From Ditylenchus dipsaci (Eukaryota; Nematoda; Chromadorea; Rhabditida; Anguinidae), in contig SADC01000128.1 of NCBI GenBank assembly GCA_004194705.1, positions 1 to 64,000 of the forward strand: a DNA stretch of 64,000 nt, in the 5' to 3' direction. Below are positions 47,433 through 58,779 of this stretch, piece after piece. The notes beneath the pieces were generated by a model, which was given only the letters and a program-made list of their open reading frames with translations, made no database searches and was not told the DNA's origin. The stretch's first letter is position 1. The number at the start of each line of letters is the position of its first letter. A program made the position numbers and the translations under genes.

Positions 47433-50400
47433 TTAACTTGAACTATATATAGGGCGGGAAAAATCATACAGCAAATCCGAAGCCAACTGGAGAAACCTCT
47501 ACTTGCCTTAAAAGTATTTTTTTTAGCTTTACTTTCAACTAAAAAAAATATGCTTACAATAGACCCCACACACCCCAAAAGAGATGACTGACTGGAATGA
47601 ACGGAATAGTTTCCTAAAAAAAATAAGTTTGAAGGGGAAAAGGTGGACTTCTACAGCTACTTTTTGACATCGACTTCTACTTCACTTCACATAACTTTTT
47701 CATATATTTTGTTTTTTTATCTCACACGTGTCAGATTTTTATACACCATTTTGTAGCGTAGATTTTTAGCTATCGATTAAGTGGTAAAACACTTTAATCA
47801 AAAAAAAATTTCAAGGAAATCGCACCAAGTGTGAGATAAACCTTCCATATAACGTAGGTAAAAAACCCCGGGTTTTTAGTGTAAGGTTGGTGCGAGCATG
47901 AAAATTATTGTTAATTAGAGTGTTTGACTACTCGGTCAATAAGAAAAATCTCAGCTACATAAGGGTGTGAAAAAATCTGAGATAAGGAAACGGTTATGAG
48001 AAAAAATCGGGTCGCAAAAATCGGGTCGCAAAAAATCGGGTCGGAAAAAATTGGGTCAGAAAAAATCGGGTCGGAAAAAATCGGGTCGGAAAAAAATCGG
48101 GTCAGAAAAAATCGGGTCGGAAAAAATCGGGTCGCTCACCACTCAATCTCAGGTTCAGTAGGGCAAACCACCTGGTACGTTTTTCTAAATGGATATCCAC
48201 ATCCAGAATCCGAAATTTTGGATTTGGCTAAAAGTAGCTAAAATCATTGTACCCTGTACAGAACCATTTTACCTACCGTTTTACCCACCAGTTTACCTAC
48301 CGAAACCCGAAAACCTGGGGTAGGTGCCACCTAACCAGGTCGGTATCGACCTAGAAGACCTGAAAAAAATATTTTTGATATTTTGAAAAACAAAGCATGC
48401 TATCAAATGTGAAATCGTGACGTGAATAGGTTTGATAAGACCAAAATCCCAATTTCACCTACCCAGACCCCGAACCCGAAATGGGCACCTTCTGGTCAGG
48501 TGGATCAGCTGGATCGCCTGTAAAGTAAAAAATTTCAAATTTCAAAAACAAACCATGCTATCATATGTGGAATCGTGTAGGAAGTTGGGTAAATGAAACC
48601 AAAACTCCGATTTCACGCACCGAAATCCCAATATTCCGGATAGGTACTACCTGGCCAGCTGGACCACCAAAACCAAGTTGTCGACCACTTGGAGCAAAAA
48701 AAAATTTCATTTTTTCGGTTCCAAAACCCATTTTCTGAACTGATTCGGTCATGCTGAAGATGGTTTGACAGCGGTAAAATCACGTTTCATCGACATATTT
48801 TTGAGTTATCGCTAACGATTGATTTTGATTAATCAATCGTTAGCGATAACTTAGAAAATACCCGACAAAACGGCGTTTTACCACCGTCAAACCATCTTCA
48901 GCATGCCTGAATCAGTTCAGAAAATCGGTTTTGGAACCCAAAAAATGAAAAAAATATTTTGCTCCAAGTGGTCGACCACTTGGTTTTGTTGTACCCAGGT
49001 ATTCGTACCCAGGTAGTGTAGTGGTTGGTACCCGGGTAGTAATATTTTCATCTTGTACAGAACTTTACAGAACAAATTGTATAGAACAAATTAATATGTT
49101 TTTCTATGATCTAACTTCAGTTCTACTGCATAATCCATGAACCAACCAAACCAAGTGGTCGTCCACTTGGATCAAATTTTTTTATGTTTTTCATGTTCAA
49201 AACCTGTTTCTGGACTAATTCGGGCATGCTGAAGATGGTTTGATAATAGTAAAATAAGGTTTTGTATGGTATTTTTAAAGCATTGGGATATAATTGATTT
49301 TGCGAAAACTGCTTTTTACCAAAACTCAAAAAATACCCTACAAAACGGCATTTTACCACCATTCAGGGTAAATCTGAACCATTCGGGGTGGAGTTGAACC
49401 ACTGAGGGAAAGAAATTATTAAGAAAGTTGATCTGAACAACTGAGAGTGGGTCTGGACCACTAAAGTTGAATCAGATAGGATCAAAGCCCCCCGGGCCTG
49501 GGGCCCCAGGTACAAAAACTATAGTGACCCGATTTTTCTGACCCGATTTTTTCTGACCCGATTTTTTCTGACCCGATTTTTTCCGACCCGATTTTTTCCG
49601 ACCCGATTTTTTCCGACCCGATTTTTTCCGACCCGATTTTTTCCGATTCGATTTTTGCGACCCGATTTTTTCTCATAACCAAGGAAACAAAATATATGAA
49701 AAAGGTATGTGAAGTTAAGTAGATGTCAAAAAGTAAACGTAGAAGTAAAACCTGCCACCCCTATTTGAAACTATAGCATGATAAAAATTTGCTTGCTATA
49801 AAACGGTCATAGATTTATTGCCGAAAATATTTCGAAATTCTGTTTCTACACAAAGACCACCCTCGAACATCTGAGATCTTGGCTTGGTCCTCTCTGTGGT
49901 CTAGTTCCTGGATAGCAAGAACAAACCGGCTCTATACGAGATCCGTACTCCATTTTTTGCCTTGGTCCCCCTGTTGATTTTTGATGAAAATTTTGAATTT
50001 TCAAATTATACTTTGTTTTGCAACGTAACGCTTACCTTTTTCTCTACGCAAACATTTTTGGTTTATTTTCTGTTGCGTTTGAGAATGTGCTTGTACGTTT
50101 CTTCCAATTTTTGTTGTTGTTGTGTGTTTTTTCTACTTCTTACATTTTAGTGTTGTCTTTTGCTTCGACTTTTAACATTTTCTTTTTTTAGTTGCCGACA
50201 TAAAGAAAACGAAGCTTGTTGAATCGACACTGGACTTGGATGCTACAAACCTCTGCCTACAGACTCTTTTTTGCTTGAGTGACACCGATGTGCTGCGCTA
50301 CTTCGTCGGACTGGACTGATCGACAACAACAAGACTTGTATCAAATGCGGCAAAGAGATGTGCATTACAAAGCGTGCCAGACAATTAGATGGATGTTGGT

Positions 50401-53400
50401 AGGTCTTTACAATTAATTGGACAGAAGTAATACATCTAATTTTAATCTATTTTAGTGGGTTTTGCAAATCAAAAGGTGTGTTCTGTTCAAATATGTCGCT
50501 TCGCTCCTCCTCATTCTTCGGGAAATCTAGGCTGCCGCTCTCCAAATTCCTTTTGTTGTTCTACATGTGGCCCAGGACTACGACAATAAACAAGTAGCTC
50601 GTGAACTAGAATTGGATAAACAAACGGTGGTGGATTGGCTTCACGGATGTCGACTTGTTTGTCTCAGGTAACTCATCGTTTTTCTAGATTTCAGGGCCAA
50701 ACTTTAGTTTATATCCGTTTAATAATTAAGATATTGCAATGACCAGAAATCTATCAGAGGAAGGCCGAGATCATCGAGATTGATGAAACTTGCGTGTGCA
50801 AAAGGAAGTACAACCGTGGACGGAAGCGAATAGGATCGCAGCAATGGATCTTTGGTGGAATTCAACGTGGCATCGAGGGAAAGCATTCGCACTCCAAGTT
50901 CCAGATCGTAAGAAGAAGACGTTGTTGAAATTGGTCAGGAAGCATATCAGAAGAGGGACTACAATCATATCCGACGACTGGCCGGCATATCGCAAACTAG
51001 GCAGTGTTATAAGCATTTCGTCATATGTCACAAGAAAGTGTTTGCAAGGTATTTTTTAATGTATTCTTTTTTGTGATTATAGACCTTTTTAGGAGTGAAG
51101 GCGATATGCGGATCCATACGAACAAGGTCGAAGGATTCTGTATGCATGTGAAGCACAAGATTAAGCGCCTGCGCGGGACATCATCTCACACATATCATCC
51201 TATGTTGCAGAAGCAGTATTTCGCCAGCACTGTAATGTTGAGAAGAAGAGTGTATTATCCGCATTGTTTGAGGTGATTAGAAAAATAATTATTCCACTGT
51301 TATGTCATTGTAGTATTGTGTTATTGTTGTATTGTAATTATAAGAATAAATTGGTAATTCTAAAAGTGTGTTTCAAACAAAGTACTGAAGAAAAGGAAAC
51401 GTAGGCACGTAAAAATTTAAGAAAAACCAACAGGGGGGACCAAGGCAAAAAATGGAGTACGGATCTCGTATAGAGCCGTGACCTCACAAGGAGCATTACA
51501 CAATATATTTTTGACAATGTTTACCAAAAAATTGCTGAATTGAGCTAGACCAACTCTAGAATTTCAAATTTCTATATAAAAAAGAAGTTATGACCAAAAC
51601 GAAATTTCATAAATTTTGCCGCATACTAGGGGTAGCCTTCATTTTCGGGGTTTTCTGTATCATGTTTTGTTCTAAAAATTTCTGTTTTCTCGCTCTGGCT
51701 TTTTACAAGAAAATTTTTACACTATACACAAGATTTTTTCTGACTATTTTCAGACACAGAACATTATATACTTATTGAACTAGTTTTCAACACACCTTAA
51801 CCATTTCCGCAGCTGTGACATAAAGGTTCTTGTCTTCCGAGTTCGGATTCAGCTCTTTCAAATAGTTGAACATAAACTCAGTCATTTGCTCTTCACTTGG
51901 AAATTTGTGGGCAGAGTTTCATAGTAGGGTGCCTGATCTACATCATAGTTTATGCTGTACTCAACAAAGTGGTTTGCAAAGTCAAATCCTCTGAAACATG
52001 ATATTTAAAAAAAAATCTCAAGACAGAATCGGAAGTCGACCAGACAGTAAAGTTATAAACAACCTGAGCGTGGTTTCCTATACTACTTAAGTGGATACCT
52101 GTAATTGTAGCTAGCATACTCGAAGTCGATCAGCACAAGCCTTGGGTCCATCGGATTGAATGCACTCAAAGAATTGGAATTGTTTGGACTGTCTGAGTGC
52201 TCATCTGGAGAAGACTGCATGCGGATATTGCCGGAACTAGCCTTTGGGAGCAAGATGTTTCCTAGAACATGAGAAAATTGTGTTCAGAAATAGGTTGTAT
52301 CACAGTACTTCTTGCAAGTCGTTGTGGCAGAAAGAGACTAAAAAATTGTTTTAAGCTGTTGAGAACTTGAATAAAAAGAAATTAAATTGAAAAAGAGAAC
52401 TTTTGGTGAGAAATTTCTGGCGCTACTCGTTTTACAACATCCCCCCCTCCCATAACTTTTAGGGTACCTAAAGCCATACTTTTTTTTCGAAAAAAAATCT
52501 AAAATTAGTAACGGTTTCGCCCTAAGCCTAAGGCTGAAATTCTAAAATATTTCGCGGTGGTAAAACCGACTAGCTGTTTGGGGAGGTTTAATCCGCGTGG
52601 AGCCAAATTTCTATTTTTAAAAACACCCAAAAAATTTCATGTTTCCATTCTAATTTTTCTGCGATCTTTAAGATCTTTAAAAATAGACAAAAGTTACCCG
52701 TGCTTTTGGAATTGGAAAGCAAGCTCCTCAAAAAAGTATATCATTTGTGGTTAAGACAAGGTAAAGAAAACTAACTTAAGATTCTCGATTCATTAAAAAG
52801 ATCGTCGCATGTGATGGTGGCTGGAGCCCATTGGTGATATTTGGCAAATCAAACTGGGTTCTCCCACTCGGCATTTTTCTCAACTGTGCTAGCCACCTCT
52901 CTAACGCATCACACAAATAGTCAGGCTCTTTCCAAATTGGCTAAAGAATTTTTTCATTCAATTTTTTCAAATTTTATGTATACCACTTCCAGTTGGTGTA
53001 CCCTGGCCACTCTTTTGGCTATTTTTGGACATTGCGCTCAAAGAAATCTCTTGGCAAGTCAATGGTCTGGACTAAAAAGTTTGTTTGTTTAATAAAGGTT
53101 AACATGGTATATATAGAGCTTACCGGAATATATTCTTCAAGTCTACCACCACTGAAAATACCATATAGCTTTGGACCAAGATGACCTAAATGTAGAGATT
53201 TAGGCTTGTATTTCAAACACCAAATCTAACGTTCAGAAAGAAGTGTGAAGATGACTGATTCAGCCACCTGAAAAAGTAGCAGAAATATAGAATGGATAAA
53301 TTTGAAAATAGAATTTTATGCTTTTTTTAATTTCACCTTATTTTTTTGCAAAATATATTTCATTTTTGGATTTTTTTTTAATTTTTAAACCCTTATTTTT

Positions 53401-54318
53401 GCGACTTTTTAGTGGTCTCAGGCAATCTAGTTGCCAAAATGATCCTAGGAATCAAAGTAAAATCAGAAGATTTCAAAATATGCTCATTTACTGAGACATG
53501 ACTCAAAGTTGGATAACCATTTACTCTGGTTATACCTCGGCCTACAATCGCTTTTTTTTTTAAATCGCATCGGTTGAATCGAATTTTGAGGACATTTTAC
53601 TGCAATAAAAATTTTGAACGAATGAAATGAAGACAATATGTGAGAGCCGACTTAAAAAAAAGTTGCCGCTTGATTTAATGACACCCCAAAAAGTTCGTTC
53701 CCGCCTATGGTCCGACCCTTTTTAGCTCGATTTTTAGAAAGGTTTGACCGTTATTGTTTGACAGTCTGATCCAAATATCACAAGGATTCCTATTTTACCT
53801 TGTTCATTAGAATCATAAAGTTTTGAAAATAAAGTTAAAAAAGGGTCGGAACCTAGTCGGGAACGAACTTTTAGGGTGTCGTAAAATCGAGCGGCAACTG
53901 TAGTTTAGTGTTGCCATCTGAACTCCGAAAAGGCAATTGCCACAACCGACTAGTTATTATTCTAGCACAACTGCAGATCTATAAAAGTACCTACCAAATG
54001 GCTTTCAGTCTCTGGATTGAAATACACTCGAAGAAGTACTTTGTCCGGCTCGTTACGAATAGGAGGATGGTTCTCAGTGAGTCGGCACAAAAACATTTGC
54101 TCACATGCTCCTCTGAAAGTAATCTTATTTGTTACGTTATCGAAATCTGACTAAGTAGAAACCTACTTAATTCTGTTAATTTTGAGGTTGTCCAGCGAAA
54201 CAGTCTTCCAAGCACCACCCAAAAAACGAGCACAAAGGATGTGGGTCTTCTCCTTGAACTCAGTATGCGTGTTCGGATCTGAGTTTGGATCATCTGAGAC
54301 AGAAGCTCCTTCATACTC
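47433..54318 (-). CDS. Choline/ethanolamine kinase, multi-exon with frame breaks
   Basis: Minus-strand exons: 54177-54318, 53995-54112, 53231-53267, 53124-53185, 52984-53071, 52776-52940, 52099-52261, 51796-51990, 47558-47613 and 47433-47506. Motifs in family order: ARFLGGAWKTVSLDN, EPDKVLLRVYFNPE, VAESVIFTLLSER, HLGPKLYGIFSGGRLEEYIP, KRVARVHQLEV, then NILLP and LVLIDFEYASYNYR (phosphate-binding, DFEYA), GFDFANHFVEY, and the C-terminal PVSHLFWGVWGLL and QVEVSPVGFGFAVY. The CHND catalytic loop is only weakly visible (a TITCDDLFNE reading at the end of exon 52776-52940). The enzyme phosphorylates choline or ethanolamine in the Kennedy pathway. One-base frame changes occur in 52984-53071, 51796-51990 and the last exon. 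The 4.2-kb intron 47614-51795 is filled by two mobile elements. Confidence 0.88.
47641..49762. mobile_element. 2.1-kb foldback with AATCGGGTCGGAAAA word arrays
   Basis: Outer ends GACTTCTACAGCTACTTTTT and the mirrored TCTACGTTTACTTTTTGAC segment. Inside each arm is an array of about nine AATCGGGTCGGAAAA words (47998-48135) and its complement (49525-49672). Between them lie inverted blocks centred near 48825 (GTTATCGCTAACGATTGATT and mirror, flanked by CCAAGTGGTCGACCACTTGG). The reading frames seen over the arrays are repeat artefacts. The element is inside the big kinase intron. Confidence 0.75.
49927..51478 (+). mobile_element. Merlin-type DNA transposon, near complete
   Basis: Terminal inverted repeats of about 55 bp at 49927-49982 and 51424-51478, starting CGGCTCTATACGAGATCCGT at both ends with one indel. 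They enclose a multi-exon ISXO2/IS1016-like transposase gene on the plus strand. The expected 8-9-bp target duplication is not seen, so one flank may have changed. The terminal repeat contains TTGCCTTGGTCCCCC, a motif found in several unrelated repeats of the window. Confidence 0.9.
50190..51276 (+). pseudogene. Merlin (ISXO2-like) transposase, frame-broken
   Basis: Exon-like blocks 50193-50399, 50457-50668, 50752-51040 and 51084-51276 with GT-AG introns. In order: a zinc-binding stretch (NNKTCIKCGKEMCI), SLRSSSFFGKSRLPLSKFLL, an HTH (ARELELDKQTVVDWLHGCR), the DDE region beginning EIDETCVCKRKYNRGRK with WIFGGIQRG, then TTIISDDWPAYRKL (second D) and MRIHTNKVEGFCMHVKHKIK (third acidic site). 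These are the hallmarks of the DDE_Tnp_IS1595/ISXO2-like domain of Merlin. At least three one-base frame changes separate the blocks, so no continuous protein is made from this sequence as given. Confidence 0.88.
53661..53900. mobile_element. Tigger-like MITE
   Basis: Arms AGTTGCCGCTTGATTTAATG and, complemented, CAGTTGCCGCTCGATTTTAC. Both continue into GACACCC, a run of A, and GTTCGTTCCCG. It ends CTG before TA at the right; the left terminal TAC has decayed. It lies in an intron of the kinase gene. Confidence 0.7.
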
Positions 54319-54751
54319 CTGAATATCGATTTAAAATAATCAAAAGACACCAAAACACCAATGTTTTACAGGGTACTCTATTGATTCGATCCAAAATTGA
54401 AGAGATATACCTAAATAGTTTTATCGACCCTACTAGCAAATAACCACCAACAATTTTGGTTTTTGGAAACTTAAGTAAAAACTACCCAAATATATATATG
54501 TCCGGACCAGAAAAAATTAGGTAAGACAATTATTAGTCCCAAATGCCCCCGAGCCTTAAGGTTAGCTTTAACGTGCTGTTGAGTAGTTATAGCGATTTTG
54601 AAAAGGCCACATTCTAGGGGGAGGGGGTGTGTTGATCGGTTGTTGTTTCGCTAATTGCGCTGTTTTGTTGTTTATACCCTACTCTTCGAAATTTTAAATG
54701 TTTCTATAGACAGTTTTCAAGAAATTCTAGTTTTCTTTAATGGCTCATTTA

Positions 54752-55195
54752 TAAACGTGTCGTTGTCGTCGTCGTTGTCGTGTCGTTGGAAAAAATGTTT
54801 TAAAGACACTTTTACGCCAACGACAACGCCAACGACGACGACAAGGACAACGACAACGACGACCTATTTATAAAAATCCAACGACAACGACAACGCCAAC
54901 GACAACGAAAATTTTCTTCCAAATTAGACAAATTTGCATTTTAAGTCGGAATTTTAAGGATTATATATATTCTCTCACACCTTTCCCATCGAAATCTCGA
55001 CTGAAATTGCGAAATTTGTCCAATTTCAAATGAAAAATTTCGTTGTCCTTGGCGTCGTCGTTGTCGTTGGCGTTGTCGTTGGACTTTTTATAAATAAGTC
55101 ATCGTTGTCGTTGTCGTCGTCGTTGGCGAAAAAAAGGGTTTTAAAAAAATATTCCAACGACAACGACAACGACGACGAAACGACAACGTTATAAA
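54752..55195. repeat. Nested foldback of GTCGTTGTCGTC words
   Basis: CTCATTTATAAACG at the left and CGTTATAAATGAG at the right enclose tandem GTCGTTGTCGTCGTC and GACAACGACAACGCC words. A second, inner inverted pair (CTATTTATAAAAATCC and GGACTTTTTATAAATA) repeats the same design. Asp/Asn/Thr-rich frames over it are artefacts. Confidence 0.75.
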
Positions 55196-55318
55196 TGAGC
55201 ATAAATTTTCTTGTTATTCCAACCAATTTTATACAGATTGCATAACTTTTTTGAAACATTAATGGCTTCTTCTATTTATATTTCTTCGCACGCTCGTAGA
55301 CTTTGGATAAACTTTAAA

Positions 55319-55535
55319 ATACCGTACTTACTCTAATGGTAGCCTCCCGTGCTCTCTAATTGTAGCTACCTTCTAGCTAGAGGGTTAAAAATAGTAGCTT
55401 CCCCAAAAATCGACCCATTTTTGCCAATTTGCCCCCCCCCCTCCTCTAGTAGTAGCTGCCCAAAGATGGTGTTTGAAAATTAGTAGCTCCTGGTTTACAA
55501 TTGGAATAAATAAGGTAGGTACTTTGTCACTTTCG
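55319..55535. repeat. Degenerate CCGTA-ended repeat, word GGTAGCTAC
   Basis: CCGTACTTACTCTAATGGTA, then repeated TAGTAGCT-type words in both orientations, ending near AATAAGGTAG. It fits the CCGTATTT family design but is too decayed to delimit. Confidence 0.4.
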
Positions 55536-55709
55536 GGGTGGGGTGCTAATAGAATGAATAAATTATAGGTGGCTTAAAAAAGGTATGGATCCACATATAT
55601 ACTGCATAAATTTGAAAAAGTTGATTAAAAAAAAATTATTAAAAAAACAAGCAATGTAAGCTAATAGCCTGCGGAAAAAAGCAACATTTTGGATTACAAA
55701 GCTGATTAC

Positions 55710-56061
55710 CTCAAGTGTTTATCGTGCTGGATCGGCATCTCTGTGAAGCTTCTTCTGATCTTCTAAAAAAGCAATTTAAAAAAGCTGGACATTGACTTGT
55801 AAAAAAATATTTCTCTTCATTTTGACCAATAACATAAGATAAGAAGCATTGAGACATAGGGACAAAGAGGTTGCATGATAACAGAGACATACAAGCAAAA
55901 GACTTATCAGGCCAAGAAACATAAAATACTGACCAAGATTGTCTATTGTCTCGCCAGGAATCACGTAGTTAAATTTTCTGAAAGCTTTTCCTCGATCCCA
56001 GCGCTATAGATAAAGTTTTTGTTGCGATATTGGACATGAGAAAAGTGCACATTGAACCGAT
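55710..56061 (-). CDS. Two candidate exons upstream of the kinase gene
   Basis: Exon 55934-56061 follows a polypyrimidine CTTGCAG acceptor and reads NVHFSHVQYRNKNFIYSAGI, EEKLSE, then after a one-base shift KFNYVIPGETIDNL. Exon 55710-55762 continues in phase as EDQKKLHRDADPAR and then meets a stop. Phase at the end of the second exon would join the first recognised choline kinase exon in frame, so these may be its 5' exons with errors, or part of a separate gene. The peptide has no recognised domain. Confidence 0.35.
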
Positions 56062-56699
56062 CTGCAAGACCAGACAGACAAAAAGGGAGAAAAAGGGAAG
56101 CGATAGAAAAAATATTTGATACACAAGGCATGTCTTCCTCCGGCACACAAGAAAAATAAAAATAAAATTTCTTTGGGTCTTATTTTTTGAATGAAAAATC
56201 TGTTGTAAGAATTTTTTTCATTTTTAGAAAGTGCTTTTATTTTCAAAAAGGGCAAATTTCGAACTTGAAAAATGATAATTTTGAATAGGGAAGTGAAATC
56301 CCGAGGCTGTTGTGTGTGCTACCATTGTAGACACAGCAAGCAAAAAAGCATTAATAGTGGTTTTTATTTGATTTCCAACACCCATTTGTTATTGCTACCC
56401 TAACACACCACCCAATCGATTGATTAGTTACAAAGAGTGGAGAGGAAGATGAGCACATAGCAAAATAAAAAAGGCTTGAATAATAGCGAAAATGAGAATG
56501 TCAGCATATCTGATGTAATAATGCCGATAATTGGTGAAAAAGGAGTATAGACTTGCAATAAAAAGGTTGGCAAAAACACGGTTTTCCAAATTAACCAGAA
56601 ATGGAATATTTAATGTCTTTTTAGCCAAAGGCTTTGGTTGATTTCTCCCGTCAAAAGTTTCATGGCATGTTCACGTTCAGTCTTGGCCAATCAACCAGC
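56062..56699. other. Non-coding stretch
   Basis: Minus-strand frames here lack motifs. No repeat boundary was found. Confidence 0.35.
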
Positions 56700-57075
56700 C
56701 CGGTTGATTACGATTTTTGCGTTTTAAAATCTTGGATGAAGGTTTGACTTTACTTTTATGTGAATTTTTTTGCATATTCATACTCAAAATGTAGCTGAGA
56801 ATCTCAGCTACATTCGCTTTTCACTGAATTCACTAATAACACACAAAAATCGTATTGAAATTTCAAAAGTATGGGCCGGTTGATCGCCTGGTTGATAACA
56901 GTCAACCAAGTGATCAACCGGCCCATACTTTTGAAATTTCAATGCGATATTTTTGTGTTGTTAGTGAATTCAGTGAAAAGCGAATGTAGCTGAGATTCTC
57001 AGCTACATTTTGAGCATGAATATGCAAAAAAATTCACATAAAAGTAAAGTCAAAACCTTCATACAAGATTTGAAA
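56700..57075. repeat. Long near-perfect palindrome
   Basis: GATTTTTGCGTTTTAAAATC ... TGTAGCTGAGA ... CTGAATTCACTAA ... GGGCCGGTTGATC is mirrored with few changes around about 56897. Arms are about 185 bp, with a short central CTGGTTGATAACAGTCAACC-like loop. The two arms have an unusual second internal palindrome (GAGAATCTCAGCTACATT). Confidence 0.85.
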
Positions 57076-57109
57076 AACGCAAAAATCAAGGGACCGGCTA
57101 AACCGAGGA

Positions 57110-57870
57110 ACGACTATCAGTTCGTGGTACTTTTGATTCGTGGCAATCAGTTCGTGGCTATTGATTCGTGGTACTATCGACTCGTGGTACTCTTCATTCG
57201 TCCACTGGCAATTTATTCATGGTCAATTCGTTCACTGGTCTCTAAGATACAAATGAAAAATTCTATCTAACTAAAACTGTGCGCTGAAAACGCTTCGTTA
57301 AGACCGAGATTTAGGATCTGAATACTCTGGGTATCCACCCACCCCAAGGTGGTCGACCAGAATGTGTGGAATCATTCGCATGGTACTTTTTCTTGTATCA
57401 TATCTGTTCGCATCATAATTACTCTTTTTTTTTCATCAGATATGCACTTTCCAACCTCAAAAATACCCCAACATTACAAACTTCTCAAAATAGTCCTGAA
57501 GATTCCAAACCTATCTAAACAACGGTTGATTGATCAGCCTCAGCCGGTATTTATGGCACCAGTGACCCTCACTTTAATTTACTCACCTCGTGGTGAAGAT
57601 TTGACTTGCAGCATCCTTTATTTGAACAATGTCGAGAGATCCCTAACGGCGCTCGCGATGGTCAACGATTCCAAGAAAGATAAATGGGAATAAAACCACA
57701 TCCGATACAAAAATATGTGAATCTGATGCAGTTCAATAACCTTGAAAGGAGCCTTTTCAGGGTCGAATAGTATTTTAACCAGACACAAATAAAAAATTTC
57801 ATGAATCGATGATACCACGAATCGATTGCCACGAATCAAAAGTACACGAACTGATACTTTACCAAACTTA
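57110..57870. repeat. Foldback with TTGATTCGTGG words
   Basis: The left end has six to eight spaced TGATTCGTGGTAC and CAGTTCGTGG words (57117-57240). The right end has ACCACGAATCGATTGCCACG and ACACGAACTGATAC (57812-57865) in the complementary order. A frame at 57349-57693 lies between the arms and shows no known motif. Confidence 0.6.
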
Positions 57871-57937
57871 GTCGTCATAGAGAGCGTCGTTATAAAGAGC
57901 GTCGTTTGACTTGAATGACTTAGCTCAGGAGCAAATA

Positions 57938-58779
57938 CCGTATTTTCTCGGTTTATGGTTATATATTCCGCCAACATATATTCAGCCACATGCATGATTG
58001 ATGTCGCAGGTATGTGTGTGTGGTGCGCATCTTAACCGCCTACCTTGCCTGAAACGTTGTGCCGAGTTTATTAATGAAGATTAAAAATGAGTTTTCTGTC
58101 GCCGAATTTCGTAGTGTACTCAAGCCGTCTAGCTGGACATCCAAATGGAGGAGGAGGGACTACCTAAGTTTCTAAGGTCCTGATAAATTTATACCAGGTT
58201 TTGCTTTAAGTTCAAGGGCTATAAAGGCTTTAAGGGTTGCTTTAAGGGCTATAAGTTCAAACCAGGCTCTACCAAAATTGTGATTTTACACACCCACACC
58301 CCAATACTTGGATTAGACACCTCCTGGTCGGGTGGATATCCACCTTGAAATTCAAATTAAATTTATTTAAAATTGATAACTAACCTTTGTGATTTGAAAT
58401 TGTATAGGGAGTCGGGTTTGTTAGTACCGAAATTGAGATTTCGCCCATGCAAAGCGGAAACCTTGGATAGGTATCCCTCGGCTAGGTAGTTATCTATCTG
58501 GATGGCATAAAAATAAAATAGTCCAAATCAAAAACAACCCACTGTTCCTGACCTAAAATTGCCTGACGAAACCTATGACTCCTATGACTCTGTCTTTCAT
58601 TATTTCACTACTCATAGCTATGTCTATGACTCTATGCCTATGACTTTCGAAACACTGCTGCAAATTCAAAATTCAACGGAAATTTCTGTTTACTTTTGTT
58701 GGGTTGCGAGAATGTAAATTGCTGCGAAATGCGTGTGGCGGAATATATGTTGGCGGAATATATGTGGCGGGATATATAA
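57938..58779. repeat. CCGTATTT-ended element, word TTATATATTCCGCC
   Basis: Left CCGTATTTTCTCGGTTTATG then TTATATATTCCGCCAAC. The right side has GGCGGAATATATGTTGGC and GGCGGGATATATAA. The right terminus is not separate: it runs directly into the left end of the next element at 58780. The core (57990-58040) includes a GTATGTGTGTGTGGTGCGCA piece like the centre of the 5.7-kb foldback core. Confidence 0.6.

Noticed and set aside
47186..47578. 130-codon minus-strand frame as a membrane protein
   Set aside because: Its codons straddle the last two kinase exons and an intron in the wrong frame; the correct phase gives the conserved kinase C-terminus.
47996..48241. Frame encoding repeated KIGSEKIGSE peptides (also 49482-49682 on the other strand)
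   Set aside because: It is the translation of the AATCGGGTCGGAAAA array, mirrored in the opposite arm; not a protein repeat.
55026..55259. Asp/Asn/Thr-rich frames over 54750-55260
   Set aside because: Translations of the GTCGTT/GACAAC word arrays.
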